From: Streptomyces cylindrosporus | GTDB lineage: Bacteria; Actinomycetota; Actinomycetes; Streptomycetales; Streptomycetaceae | Assembly: GCF_022698165.1 (NCBI RefSeq) | Contig: NZ_JALDAY010000003.1 | Location: 558,001-622,000 of the forward strand | Length of the DNA stretch: 64,000 bases | Reading direction: 5' to 3' | In this document: positions 41,305 through 50,374 of the stretch, piece after piece | How positions within the stretch are numbered: the stretch's first letter is position 1 | Layout: each line of letters starts with the position of its first letter | Program-made: the position numbers and the translations under genes | Notes under the pieces: model-generated | Seen by the model: the letters and a program-made list of their open reading frames with translations, nothing else | Databases searched by the model: none | What the model was told of the DNA's origin: nothing

Positions 41305-41617
41305 GGGGGCCTCTTCCTGTCACGGACCGTGGGCGGCCGGGGCGCGCGAATTGGAGCAACCGTAGGAATCCGGACGCACGCGGCGGAGGACGCCGACGGC
41401 CACACGGGGGACCCTGGCGGCCAGCGGCGCACGGCCCCGGCGCTGCCCCGGGAGACCGGCTCACCAGCGCTGCGGTCACCGGCCCGGGCCGCGCCGGGCC
41501 GGTCAGTTGCCTGGCCGCTGGAGCCCCCTTTGTGGCCGCACGGGCCAGTCCGCGGGCGCTTGCCCGCTGCCTAAGTTCCTCCCACGCCGAAACGTGGCGA
41601 CGAGAGGAGGTGGACTC
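41305..41617. promoter_or_regulatory. 313-bp divergent MFS/monooxygenase promoter region
   Basis: No gene is seen here. A 10-bp inverted repeat (ACCGGCCCGG at 41478-41487 with 41494-41503, loop GCCGCG) lies about 115 bp before the monooxygenase start and may be an operator or RNA hairpin. The monooxygenase ribosome site GAGAGGAGGTG is nearly ideal. I could not place -35/-10 elements with confidence. Confidence 0.45.
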
Positions 41618-42964
41618 GTGAAGGAGTCCGAATTCGACACCTGTGTCATCGGTGCGGGTCCCGCGGGGCTGGCAGTGGCACGGGCACTCGGTGAGCGGCG
41701 GCTTCCGTACACGCACATCGAGCGGCACACGGGTCCGGGTGGTCTGTGGGACATCGACAACCCGGGCAGCCCGATGTACGAGTCGGCGCATTTCATCTCC
41801 AGCAGGACCCTCTCGGGGTTCGGCGGGTGGCCGATGCCCGACCACTTCGCCGACTACCCCTCGCGACGGCAGGTCCTGTCGTACCTGACGTCCTTCGCCG
41901 ACGCGTACGGGCTGACGGAGCGGATCGAGTTCGGGACCGCCGTCCGTGACGTGGCGAAGAACCCGGACGGCACCTGGACGGTCACCCGTGCCGACGGACG
42001 GACCAGCCGGCACGGGCAGGTCGTGGTCTGCACCGGCTCGCAGTGGCACCCCAACATCCCCGAGATCCCGGGTGACTTCAGCGGCGAGATCCGGCACACG
42101 GTCGGCTACCGCAGCAGCGACGAACTGCGCGGCAAGCGGGTCCTGGTGGTGGGCGCGGGCAACTCCGGCTGCGACATCGCCTGCGACGCGGCCCGCGCCG
42201 CCGACCACGCGGAGATCAGCATGCGCCGCGGCTACTGGTTCATCCCGAAGCACCTGTTCGGCAGGCCCGTGGACACCCTCGAAGGCGTCGGCCCGCGGAT
42301 GCCGAAGTGGCTGGAGCAGAGGCTGTTCGGCGCGCTCCTGCGGATCGTCAACGGCGATCCGCGCCGCCTCGGCCTGCAGAAGCCGGACCACAAGCTCTTC
42401 GAGACCCATCCCACGGTCAACTCGATGCTCCTGCACCACCTGCAGCACGGCGACATCACCGCCCGGCCCGGCATCGTGCGCGCCGAGGGCCGTACCGTCC
42501 ACTTCACCGACGGCAGCAGCAACGACTTCGACCTGATCCTGCTGGCGACCGGCTACGTCCACAAAGTGCCCGTCGCCCAGCGCTACTTCGGGGACGAACA
42601 GCACCCCGACCTGTACCTGTCGTCCTTCTCCCGCGAGCACGAGGGACTGTTCGGCGTCGGCTTCATCGAGACCAACTCCGGCGCCTACCAACTCTTCGAC
42701 GCCCAGGCCCAGTTGATCGCCGGCTTCGTCCAGGACACGCGCCGGGACCCGCCGAACGCGGAGCGGTTCGCCCGCATGATCCGGGACGACCGCCCCGACC
42801 TGACCGGCGGCCTGAGGTTCGTGGACTCCCCGCGCCACACGGGATACGTCGACAGCGCCGCGTACACCAAGTACCTCACCAAGGTCGCCGCCGCCATGGG
42901 CTGGCCCACCGAGGGACGGCCGCCGGCGGTACCGGCCGTGCGCAGCAGGGAGACGGTGGCATGA
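41618..42964 (+). CDS. Flavin-containing (class B) monooxygenase
   Basis: A 448-residue FAD/NADPH monooxygenase. The FAD motif is VIGAGPAGLAVA (10-21), the FMO signature FxGxxxHxxx(Y) reads FSGEIRHTVGY, the NADPH motif is VLVVGAGNSGCDIA and the late motif is LLATGYVHKVP. Such enzymes oxygenate S/N-nucleophiles or ketones (Baeyer-Villiger type). The GTG at 41618 follows a near-perfect Shine-Dalgarno. ATGA overlap with the SDR gene and a 4-bp overlap from there to the ALDH gene make one operon, so a ketone or alcohol oxidation pathway is likely. Confidence 0.9.
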   Translation: MKESEFDTCVIGAGPAGLAVARALGERRLPYTHIERHTGPGGLWDIDNPGSPMYESAHFISSRTLSGFGGWPMPDHFADYPSRRQVLSYLTSFADAYGLTERIEFGTAVRDVAKNPDGTWTVTRADGRTSRHGQVVVCTGSQWHPNIPEIPGDFSGEIRHTVGYRSSDELRGKRVLVVGAGNSGCDIACDAARAADHAEISMRRGYWFIPKHLFGRPVDTLEGVGPRMPKWLEQRLFGALLRIVNGDPRRLGLQKPDHKLFETHPTVNSMLLHHLQHGDITARPGIVRAEGRTVHFTDGSSNDFDLILLATGYVHKVPVAQRYFGDEQHPDLYLSSFSREHEGLFGVGFIETNSGAYQLFDAQAQLIAGFVQDTRRDPPNAERFARMIRDDRPDLTGGLRFVDSPRHTGYVDSAAYTKYLTKVAAAMGWPTEGRPPAVPAVRSRETVA

Positions 42965-43839
42965 GCGGGTACGACTGCACCGGCAAGGTGATGCTGGTGA
43001 CCGGCGGCGCGGGCGGCATCGGCAGCGCGCTGTGCCGGCGGTTCGCGATCGGCGGCGCCGTGTGCGTCGTCGTCGACATCGACGGTGAGCGCGCGAAGCG
43101 GGTCGCGGACACCCTCCCCGGCACCGGCCACCTGGGCCTCGGCTGCGACCTGCTGGACCGGGCAGGGGTGGCGGACCTCTTCGAACAAGTGGCCTCCGCC
43201 TTCGGCCGCCTGGACGTGCTGGTCAACAACGTCGGCATGACCAGCACCGAGCGGTTCGACGTACGCGCGGTGGAGACCATCGAGCGGGAGATCGACCTGA
43301 ACATGATCTCCCCGCTGGTGGCCACCCGGCTCGCCATTCCCCTGCTGAGGGCCGCGGCCGACCCCCGCGTCATCACCACCGTGTCGCTCGCCGGCGTCTT
43401 CCCGCAGGGGGAGACCCCCATCTACGCGGCGTCGAAGTTCGGGCTGCGCGGCGCGATGCTGTCCATCGCCCTCGACCTGGAGGGCAAGGGCATCCGCGTC
43501 GGCTCGGTCCTGCCCTCGGCGACCGACACCGCGATGCTGCGCGAGGAGGCCGTCAGCGGCGGCAACTCCCTGCAGTTCCAGGACCCGCCGCAGCAGCCGT
43601 CCGACGTCGTCGCGGCGGTGGTGAGCCTGCTGGATCGGCCGCGCCTGGAGGCGTATCCACGCGTCGGCGAATCGCTCCTGGTCCGCTTCTCCATGCTCGT
43701 GCCGAACCTCCTCCCCCGGCTCCTCCCGCTCTTCCGCAGACGCGGCGAGCGCGGCCTGGCCCGGTACCTGGAGGACCTGCGCCGCAGAGGACTGGCCCGG
43801 CAGGTCGACGGCCGCTGGGAACTCGTGAAGGAGGCATGA
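42961..43839 (+). CDS. Short-chain dehydrogenase/reductase
   Basis: A 292-residue NAD(P)-dependent oxidoreductase: cofactor motif VTGGAGGIGSA (TGxxxGxG), NNVG, catalytic Ser in TTVSLAG and YAASK (Y-x-x-x-K). An Asp at the end of beta-2 (VVVDIDGERA) suggests NAD(H) preference. The C-terminal extension (from about 240, LLPRLLPLFRRRGERGLARY) is amphipathic and may contact the membrane, as in SDRs acting on lipids. It sits between the monooxygenase and aldehyde dehydrogenase genes in one operon. Confidence 0.9.
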   Translation: MSGYDCTGKVMLVTGGAGGIGSALCRRFAIGGAVCVVVDIDGERAKRVADTLPGTGHLGLGCDLLDRAGVADLFEQVASAFGRLDVLVNNVGMTSTERFDVRAVETIEREIDLNMISPLVATRLAIPLLRAAADPRVITTVSLAGVFPQGETPIYAASKFGLRGAMLSIALDLEGKGIRVGSVLPSATDTAMLREEAVSGGNSLQFQDPPQQPSDVVAAVVSLLDRPRLEAYPRVGESLLVRFSMLVPNLLPRLLPLFRRRGERGLARYLEDLRRRGLARQVDGRWELVKEA

Positions 43840-45269
43840 CCGTGACCACCGGTACGAACACGGACGACCGCCTGCTCAGGGTCGTCAACCCGGCCACCGG
43901 GGAGACCCTCGACACCCTGCCCGCCGCCGGCGCGGCCGAGGTGGACGCCGCCGTGGACGAGGCCCAGCGCACCTTCGACGGCGGTGTCTGGTCGGCCCGG
44001 CCGCCCCGGGAGCGGGCGGCGGTGCTGCTGCGCCTCGCCGAGCTGATGGAACGCGACGCCGAGATCCTGGCCCGCCTGGACTGCGAGGACGCCGGCAAGC
44101 CGATCACGGAGTGCCGTACCGGCGACGTGCCCGGCGCGATCGAGTCGATCCGCTGGTTCGCGGAGGCGGCCGACAAGGTCTTCGGCCGCATCGCGCCCAC
44201 CGGCCACGACCACCTGGGCCTGATGAGCCGGGAACCCGTCGGAGTGGTCGCCGCCGTCCTCCCCTGGAACTACCCGTTCGCCATGGCCGCCTGGAAGATC
44301 GGCCCCGCCCTGGCCGCGGGCAACAGCCTGCTGCTCAAGCCCGCCGAGGCGACCCCGCGCTCGGCCCTGCACGTGGCACGGCTGGCGACGGAGGCCGGGC
44401 TGCCGGACGGCACGCTCACCGTCCTGCCCGGTTACGGCACGGAGGCCGGCCGGGCACTCGCCCGCCACCCCGGTATCGGCGCGCTCTCGTTCACGGGCTC
44501 GACGGCGACCGGACGGCGGATCCTGGCCGATGCCGCGGAGACCAACTTCAAGCGGGTCTCCCTGGAGATGGGCGGCAAGAGCCCCCAGGTCCTGATGCCG
44601 GACGCGCTCGGCTTCGGCGTCGAGCTCATCGACGACATGATCGACGCCGCCTTCCTGACGATGGGCCAGAACTGCACGGCCGGCTCCCGGATCCTGGTCC
44701 ACGAGGACATCGCCGCCGAGGTCGTCGCACGGTTCACGGCCGCCGCCGGGGCCCTGGTCATCGGTGACCCCGCCAAGCCGGAGACCCGTACGGGACCGCT
44801 GATCAGCCGGGCGGCGCGGGACCGGGTCGCCCGTGCCGTGGACGAGGCGGTGGCCGCCGGAGCCGTGGCGCACACCGCCGGCCTGCCGGCGGACCTGCAC
44901 CCGTACGGGGCCTACTACCCGCCCACGGTCGTCGTCGGCGCCCCCGAGGGCAGCGGCGTCCTCACCGAGGAACTGTTCGGCCCCGTGGTCACCGTCCAGA
45001 CCTTCGCCTCCGAGCAGGAGGCGATCCGGACGGCGAACGCCACCCCTTACGGCCTCGCCGCCTCCCTGTGGACCCACGACCTCGACACCGCCTTCCGGCT
45101 CGCCCGCGGCATCCAGGCCGGAGTGGTCTCCGTCAACGCCTACAGCGAGGGCGACATCACCGCCCCCTTCGGAGGCTGGAAGCAGTCCGGGTTCGGCGGC
45201 GCGGAGCGGTCCACCGACGCCTTCGCCCAGTGGACCAGGGAGAAGACGGTGTGGATCCGCACCCGCTAG
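43836..45269 (+). CDS. NAD(P)-dependent aldehyde dehydrogenase
   Basis: 477 residues of the ALDH superfamily: VLPWNYPFAMAAWKIGPALA (with oxyanion Asn), the glycine motif FTGSTATGR, general-base Glu in LEMGGKSP, nucleophilic Cys in GQNCTAGS and the late motif EELFGPV, then PFGGWKQSGFG. It is close to betaine/aminobutyraldehyde dehydrogenase types but the substrate is not fixed by sequence. It probably completes alcohol to aldehyde to acid oxidation after the SDR. The ATG at 43836 overlaps the SDR stop. Confidence 0.93.
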   Translation: MTVTTGTNTDDRLLRVVNPATGETLDTLPAAGAAEVDAAVDEAQRTFDGGVWSARPPRERAAVLLRLAELMERDAEILARLDCEDAGKPITECRTGDVPGAIESIRWFAEAADKVFGRIAPTGHDHLGLMSREPVGVVAAVLPWNYPFAMAAWKIGPALAAGNSLLLKPAEATPRSALHVARLATEAGLPDGTLTVLPGYGTEAGRALARHPGIGALSFTGSTATGRRILADAAETNFKRVSLEMGGKSPQVLMPDALGFGVELIDDMIDAAFLTMGQNCTAGSRILVHEDIAAEVVARFTAAAGALVIGDPAKPETRTGPLISRAARDRVARAVDEAVAAGAVAHTAGLPADLHPYGAYYPPTVVVGAPEGSGVLTEELFGPVVTVQTFASEQEAIRTANATPYGLAASLWTHDLDTAFRLARGIQAGVVSVNAYSEGDITAPFGGWKQSGFGGAERSTDAFAQWTREKTVWIRTR

Positions 45270-45330
45270 CAGGGCCGGACCCGGACGCACCTGCCTAAAG
45301 TGGTCGCGAGTACGGCCCTGGAGAGACCCC

Positions 45331-46428
45331 ATGCCCGAGCCACCCCGTCCGGAGAACGGCACCACCCGCAGCACCTCGGCGACGATCTCCCCGAACATCC
45401 TGCGCTACCTCACCCGAATCACCGGAGAGTACGGCGTCGACCTGCGACCCGAGCTGACACAAGTGGGCCTCACCGAGACCCTGATGGGATCGGCGGCCCT
45501 GCGCGTCTCCTACCGCCAGGGCAGCACCGTCATCCGGCGCGCCGTCGAACTCACCGGGGACGAGAATCTGGGCCTGCGGGTAGGAGCCGCACAGCACCTC
45601 ACCGCCTGGGGCCTCCTCGGCTTCGCCATGCTCGCCAGTGACACCCTCCAGGCCGCCATCGAGGCGGGGGTGCGCTTCCAGAACGTGTCCGGGGCCATGA
45701 CCGTCTGGTCGGCCGGCCGGGAGGACTCCGCCTACGTGGTCCGGGCCGACCTCCCGGATCCGATGATCGACCCGAACGTCGCCGTCTTCCTCGTCGAGGA
45801 GGCGTTCTCCAGCGTCGTCACCCTGGCCCGTCTCGCCGCGGGCGCCGACCTCGCACCGCAGGAGGTCCACTTCGCCTTCCCCGCCCCGCGTGACGTCCAG
45901 CCGTTCCGCGACCTCTTCCGCTGCCCCCTGCACTTCGGCGCCTCCGGCAACCGGCTGGTGGTTCCCCAGACATGGATCAGCCGCCCCATGCCGGGCCGCG
46001 ACCCGGTCACCTGCGCCTCGACCCTGGAACTGCTCGAAGCACAGATGGCCTCGCGCCGCCGCCAGCAGGACCTCCTGGAGGTACTGGAGATCTCCGTCGC
46101 GCAGAGCCTCCCGGTCGTCCCCTCCTTCTCCGAACAGGCCCGCAGACACGCGTCGAGCGAACGCACCCTGCGCCGCCGCCTGGCCGACTGCGGCACCTCC
46201 TACGAGGCGATCGTGGAGGGCGTCCGCCGCGAACGCGTCGAACAACTCCTGCACCGCCCCCGCCTCACCCTCCGCGAGGTGGCCCGCCAGGCCGGCTTCT
46301 CCGACGAACGCGCCCTGCGCCGCGCGGTCCGCCGCTGGCACGGCATGGCACCCCTGCAACTGCGCGAGGGCATCCTCTCCGCAGACGGCGGGACCGGCAC
46401 CCCCGGCACCTCACCGGAGATGACGTAA
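45331..46428 (+). CDS. AraC-family regulator (VirS/OruR-like, Arabinose_bd domain)
   Basis: 365 residues. The N-terminal Arabinose_bd domain (about 20-215; ELTQVGLTETLMGSAALRVS; RQGSTVIRRAVELTGDENLG; FAMLASDTLQAAIEAGVRF) and C-terminal helix-turn-helix (about 265-350; RRHASSERTLRRRLADCGTS; LTLREVARQAGFSDERALR) match the group containing mycobacterial VirS. It lies 61 bp downstream of the aldehyde dehydrogenase on the same strand and probably activates the monooxygenase operon. Confidence 0.9.
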   Translation: MPEPPRPENGTTRSTSATISPNILRYLTRITGEYGVDLRPELTQVGLTETLMGSAALRVSYRQGSTVIRRAVELTGDENLGLRVGAAQHLTAWGLLGFAMLASDTLQAAIEAGVRFQNVSGAMTVWSAGREDSAYVVRADLPDPMIDPNVAVFLVEEAFSSVVTLARLAAGADLAPQEVHFAFPAPRDVQPFRDLFRCPLHFGASGNRLVVPQTWISRPMPGRDPVTCASTLELLEAQMASRRRQQDLLEVLEISVAQSLPVVPSFSEQARRHASSERTLRRRLADCGTSYEAIVEGVRRERVEQLLHRPRLTLREVARQAGFSDERALRRAVRRWHGMAPLQLREGILSADGGTGTPGTSPEMT

Positions 46429-46454
46429 GCCTGCCCTTTCGGCCGCAGGTCAGC

Positions 46455-47786
46455 TCACAGCCCCTTCGAGACGGGCTCCAGAATCGCCACGCACTCCACA
46501 TGATGCGTCATCGGAAACAGATCGAACGCCCGAAGCGTCCGCACCCGGTACCCGCCATCCCGGAAGTACCCCAGATCCCGCGCCAACGCGGCCGGATCGC
46601 ACGCCACGTAAGCGATCCGGCGTGCTCCCAGCGACGACAGATGCTCCACCGTCTTCCGCCCCGCCCCCGCCCGCGGCGGATCCAGGACGATCAGGTCGAC
46701 CTCGGTGATGCCCGTGCGCGGCAGGACCGTCTCCACCTTGCCCTGCTCGATGCGGACGCGGTCGAAGTCGGCCAGGTTGTGCCGGGCGTCCTCGACCGCC
46801 CGCTTGCCGGACTCGATGCCGAGGACCGCGCCCTTGTCGCCGAGCCGGTCGGCGAGGGCGCCGGCGAACAGGCCCACACCGCAGTACAGGTCGAGCGCCA
46901 TCTCGCCCTTGCGCGGCAGCAGGCCCTGCATCACGGCCTTGACCAGGGTGTCCGCCGCCATCGGATGGACCTGCCAGAAGCCGCCGCTGCCCACGCGGTG
47001 CGTACGGCCGTCGGCCCGCTCGCGGACGAACGCGCGGCCGTGGACGCGGTGGATGCCGCCGTCCTTCTCCTCGACCCGCATCACGGAGACCGGCTTGTCC
47101 AGTTCGACCAGCGGGAGCCGGGCGCCCGGCCGCGGCTCCAGGATCACCATGCGGTCCTGGGACCCGGTCGCGGCGATCGCCTCCACCGACGCCATCCCGG
47201 ACCAGTCCCGCTGCTCGATGCCCAGCTCGCTCACGCCCGGCGCGGCGATCATGCAGTGCTCGATCGGCTCGACCTCGTGCGAACGGTGCCGGCGCAATCC
47301 GGCCCGCCCGGACTCGGCGTCCACCGCGTACTGCACGCGCGTCCGCCACTGCGGCACCTCGCCCGCCGGCAGCTTGTCGCCCTCGGCCGGCATCACCGTG
47401 CCGTCCCAGCCGGCCTCCTCGGGCGTCAGCCCGGCCAGCCGCCGCAGTTGCTCGGCGATCACCTCACCCTTGAGCCGCCGCTGCGCCCCCGGCTTGGCGT
47501 GCTGCCAGTCGCAGCCGCCGCAGCGGCCCGGACCGGCGTAGGGGCAGGGCGCCTCGATGCGGTCCTTGGACGCCGACAGGACCCGCACCGCGTCCGCGCG
47601 CAGGAAACGGGCCCCTTCCTCGCCCTCCGTCACCCGGGCCACGACCCGCTCACCGGGCAGCGCGTGCCGGACGAAGAGCACCTGGCCCCCGGCGATACGG
47701 GCGATGCAGTGGCCGCCGTGCGCGACGGACTCGACCTCGACCTCGTACTCCTCCCCCACCAGCGATTTCTTCGGTTCTGCCTGCAT
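46455..47786 (-). CDS. TRAM-domain RNA (uracil-C5)-methyltransferase, RumA/TrmA family
   Basis: 443 residues from the ATG at 47786; an earlier in-frame start at 47837 lacks support. A TRAM domain (about 10-70, GEEYEVEVESVAHGGHCIAR) is followed by an FeS-type cluster motif (CPYAGPGRCGGC) and the SAM methyltransferase fold (ALDLYCGVGLFAGALA; VLDPPRAGAGRKTVEHL; YVACDPAALARDLGYF with the catalytic Cys). It methylates a uridine in rRNA or tRNA at C5. The DPPR and CDP motifs are intact. It is 91 bp downstream of the transporter gene on the same strand. Confidence 0.92.
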   Translation of the reverse strand: MQAEPKKSLVGEEYEVEVESVAHGGHCIARIAGGQVLFVRHALPGERVVARVTEGEEGARFLRADAVRVLSASKDRIEAPCPYAGPGRCGGCDWQHAKPGAQRRLKGEVIAEQLRRLAGLTPEEAGWDGTVMPAEGDKLPAGEVPQWRTRVQYAVDAESGRAGLRRHRSHEVEPIEHCMIAAPGVSELGIEQRDWSGMASVEAIAATGSQDRMVILEPRPGARLPLVELDKPVSVMRVEEKDGGIHRVHGRAFVRERADGRTHRVGSGGFWQVHPMAADTLVKAVMQGLLPRKGEMALDLYCGVGLFAGALADRLGDKGAVLGIESGKRAVEDARHNLADFDRVRIEQGKVETVLPRTGITEVDLIVLDPPRAGAGRKTVEHLSSLGARRIAYVACDPAALARDLGYFRDGGYRVRTLRAFDLFPMTHHVECVAILEPVSKGL

Positions 47787-47877
47787 GGTGGGGTGACTCC
47801 AGAGTCGAGAGAGAACAACGGCCGGACAACAGCCCACCAGTCTACGTGGGTGTCGTCCGGCCGCCGACCAGCGCGCG

Positions 47878-49983
47878 TCAGCCCTTGCCGCTGCCCGAAG
47901 AACCGGACGAACCCGCCGGGGAACCAGACGAACCCGCCGTGCCCGAAGGCTCCTTGGGCCGCCCCTGCACCGCCGGACCGCGCCGCACCGAACCCGGCGC
48001 GTTCCACTCCTGCCGCTTGCGGGCCCGGTTCCTCGCGGCCTCGGAGGACTCCAGCTGGTAGGGCACGGACGTCACCATGACACCGGGCGTGAACAGCAGC
48101 CGGCCCTTCAGCCGCAGGGCGCTCTGGTTGTGCAGCAGATGCTCGTACCAGTGGCCGACCACGTACTCGGGGATGATCACGGACACCGCGTCCCGCGGCG
48201 ACTCCTTCCGCAGCCCCTTCACGTACTCGATGATCGGCCGCGTGATCTCGCGGTAGGGCGAGTCGAGGACCTTCAGCGGTACGTCGATCCCGCGCCGCTC
48301 CCACTCCTCGCGCAGCGCCTTGGTCTCCGCCGGGTCGACGTTGACGGTGAGCGCCTCCAGCGAGTCCGAGCGCATCAGCTTGGCGTACGCGAGCGCGCGG
48401 AGCGTGGGGCGGTGGATCTTGGAGATCAGCACGACCGAGTGCACCCGGGAGGGCCGTACGCTGTCGTCGCTCGGGCCCTCGGGGGCCGCGATCTCGGAGG
48501 CCACACGGTCGTAGTGCTTACGGATGGCCGTCATCGTCGCGTAGAAGATGCACATGCCGAGCAGGGCCACCCAGGCGCCGTGCGTGAACTTGGTGACCAG
48601 GACGACGACCAGGACCAGGCCGGTGAAGAAGGCGCCGAAGGTGTTGATCGCGCGCGAGCGCACCATGTGGCGGCGCTTGGCGGGGTCCTTCTCGGTGGCC
48701 AGGTGGCGGTTCCAGTGCCGGACCATGCCGGTCTGGCTGAGCGTGAAGGACACGAACACGCCGACGATGTACAGCTGGATCAGCCGGGTGGAGTCGGCGC
48801 CGTAGATCACGGTCAGCAGGGTGGCCGCGCCGGCCAGGAGCACGATGCCGTTGGAGAACGCCAGGCGGTCGCCGCGGGTGTGCAGCTGGCGGGGCAGGTA
48901 GCGGTCCTGGGCGAGGATCGAGCCGAGCACCGGGAAGCCGTTGTACGCGGTGTTCGCGGCCAGGAACAGCACCAGCGCGGTGGCCGCCGCGAGGACCACG
49001 AAGAAGAAGCTGCCCTTGCCGAAGACGGCCTCGGCGACCTGGGTGATCACCGGGTTCTGCACGTAGTCGGCGCCGACGCCGATGCCGTTCTTGAGCAGGT
49101 CGGTGGCCGGGTTCTCGGCCATGCGGACCTTGGTCGTCAGGGCGAGCACGATGATGCCGCAGAACATCGTGACGGCGAGCAGGCCCATCGCGGCGAGGGT
49201 GGTCGCCGCGTTCTTCGACTTGGGCTTGCGGAAAGCCGGGACGCCGTTCGAGATCGCCTCGACACCGGTCAGCGCCGCACAGCCGGAGGAGAAGGCGCGC
49301 AGCATCAGGAAGACGAGCGCGAAGCCCGCGAGGCCCTGGTGCTCGGCCTTGATCGTGTACTGGGCCGTCGGCGCGCGCATGGTGTCGTCGAGCACCAGCC
49401 CGCGGAAGGCACCCCACGCGATCATGATGAAGACGCCGCCGACGAAGACGTACGTCGGAATCGCGAAGAGCTTGCCGGACTCCTTGACGCCGCGCAGGTT
49501 CATCAGCGTCAGCAGCACGATCACCGCGACCGCGCAGAGCACCTTGTGCTCGACCACGAACGGCACCGCCGAGCCGAGGTTCTCGATGCCGGAGGCGATC
49601 GAGACGGCGACGGTGAGGACGTAGTCGACCAGCAGGGCGCTGGCGACGGTGAGGCCGGCCTTGGCGCCGAGGTTGGTCGTCGCCACCTCGTAGTCGCCGC
49701 CACCGCTGGGGTAGGCATGCACGTTCTGCCGGTACGAGGCGACCACGGTGAACATCAGCACGACCACCGCGAGGGCGATCCAGGGGCTGTAGTGGTACGC
49801 CGACACGCCCGCGATGGACAGGACCAGCAGCACCTCTCCCGGGGCGTAGGCCACGGAGGACAGCGGGTCGGAGGCGAAGACGGGGAGGGCGATGCGCTTC
49901 GGCAGGAGCGTTTCGCCCAGCCGGTCACTGCGCAGTGCGCGCCCGATCAAGATCCGTTTGGGCACGTCGGTCAGTTTGGACAC
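47878..49983 (-). CDS. APC-superfamily transporter, KimA/KUP-like, probable potassium uptake
   Basis: 701 residues from the GTG at 49983 (KLTDVPKRILIGRAL...). About 12 membrane helices occupy 45-480 with the family start ASDPLSSVAYAPGEVLLVL and YPSGGGDYEVATTNLG. A cytosolic C-terminal domain (about 525-660, RVHSVVLISKIHRPTLRAL; VSVIIPEYVVGHWYEHLLH) resembles the tail of Bacillus KimA, a c-di-AMP-controlled K+ importer long annotated as an amino acid permease. A disordered Gly/Ser tail closes it. Divergent TrkA genes reinforce potassium over amino acids, but this is inference. Confidence 0.8.
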   Translation of the reverse strand: MSKLTDVPKRILIGRALRSDRLGETLLPKRIALPVFASDPLSSVAYAPGEVLLVLSIAGVSAYHYSPWIALAVVVLMFTVVASYRQNVHAYPSGGGDYEVATTNLGAKAGLTVASALLVDYVLTVAVSIASGIENLGSAVPFVVEHKVLCAVAVIVLLTLMNLRGVKESGKLFAIPTYVFVGGVFIMIAWGAFRGLVLDDTMRAPTAQYTIKAEHQGLAGFALVFLMLRAFSSGCAALTGVEAISNGVPAFRKPKSKNAATTLAAMGLLAVTMFCGIIVLALTTKVRMAENPATDLLKNGIGVGADYVQNPVITQVAEAVFGKGSFFFVVLAAATALVLFLAANTAYNGFPVLGSILAQDRYLPRQLHTRGDRLAFSNGIVLLAGAATLLTVIYGADSTRLIQLYIVGVFVSFTLSQTGMVRHWNRHLATEKDPAKRRHMVRSRAINTFGAFFTGLVLVVVLVTKFTHGAWVALLGMCIFYATMTAIRKHYDRVASEIAAPEGPSDDSVRPSRVHSVVLISKIHRPTLRALAYAKLMRSDSLEALTVNVDPAETKALREEWERRGIDVPLKVLDSPYREITRPIIEYVKGLRKESPRDAVSVIIPEYVVGHWYEHLLHNQSALRLKGRLLFTPGVMVTSVPYQLESSEAARNRARKRQEWNAPGSVRRGPAVQGRPKEPSGTAGSSGSPAGSSGSSGSGKG

Positions 49984-50156
49984 AACAGAGCATCGTAGGC
50001 GTTCGAACGGGTGCCCAACCACCCGCCACCCTCGATCTGCTCTCCGAGTGAAATCAGAGGTCCCCCCGGCTGCGGATTCCGCAGCTCGGCGCACCCGCAT
50101 GTCTATATGACAAACACCGCCCGAATTCCCGGCCGTCGCCGCCCCCTGGAGGCCCC

Positions 50157-50252
50157 ATGCACGCCACCGCCGAACTGATCGGCGCCGCCGCGACCCTCGT
50201 CGGCCTCGGAATCCTGACACTTGTGAGCATCCGCAGCATCAGCCGTCGCTGA
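50157..50252 (+). CDS. 31-residue membrane peptide
   Basis: The ATG at 50157 is preceded by CTGGAGG at 4-nt spacing, a near-perfect Shine-Dalgarno. The 31-residue product has one hydrophobic helix (about 8-24, IGAAATLVGLGILTLVS) and a basic end SIRSISRR. A perfect terminator hairpin begins 6 bp after the stop. It lies between the divergent K+ transporter and trkA genes. I do not recognise it; position suggests a small regulator or subunit of the potassium system. Confidence 0.65.
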   Translation: MHATAELIGAAATLVGLGILTLVSIRSISRR

Positions 50253-50257
50253 GAACT

Positions 50258-50284
50258 CCCTGTGCACGGCAACCGTGCACAGGG
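50258..50284 (+). terminator. Terminator of the small membrane peptide gene
   Basis: A perfect 12-bp stem (CCCTGTGCACGG at 50258-50269 with 50273-50284) with a 3-nt loop, starting 6 bp after the peptide stop and 90 bp before trkA. Confidence 0.75.
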
Positions 50285-50374
50285 GTGCCGACGTCCTACC
50301 GCGCGTGTGTAGCTTGGGCGTCGGTCTGAGACCCTGATCTGAGCAGTAGTTTTCGGTCATTCGGAAGGACGGTC

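Noticed and set aside
38909..42838. A 1309-codon leftward frame crossing AraC, MFS and monooxygenase genes
   Set aside because: It spans several well-supported genes in other frames and is repetitive in Arg/Gly/Pro.
49984..50156. A c-di-AMP (ydaO) riboswitch leader before the KimA-like gene
   Set aside because: The leader is short and I could not build the conserved pseudo-symmetric fold.
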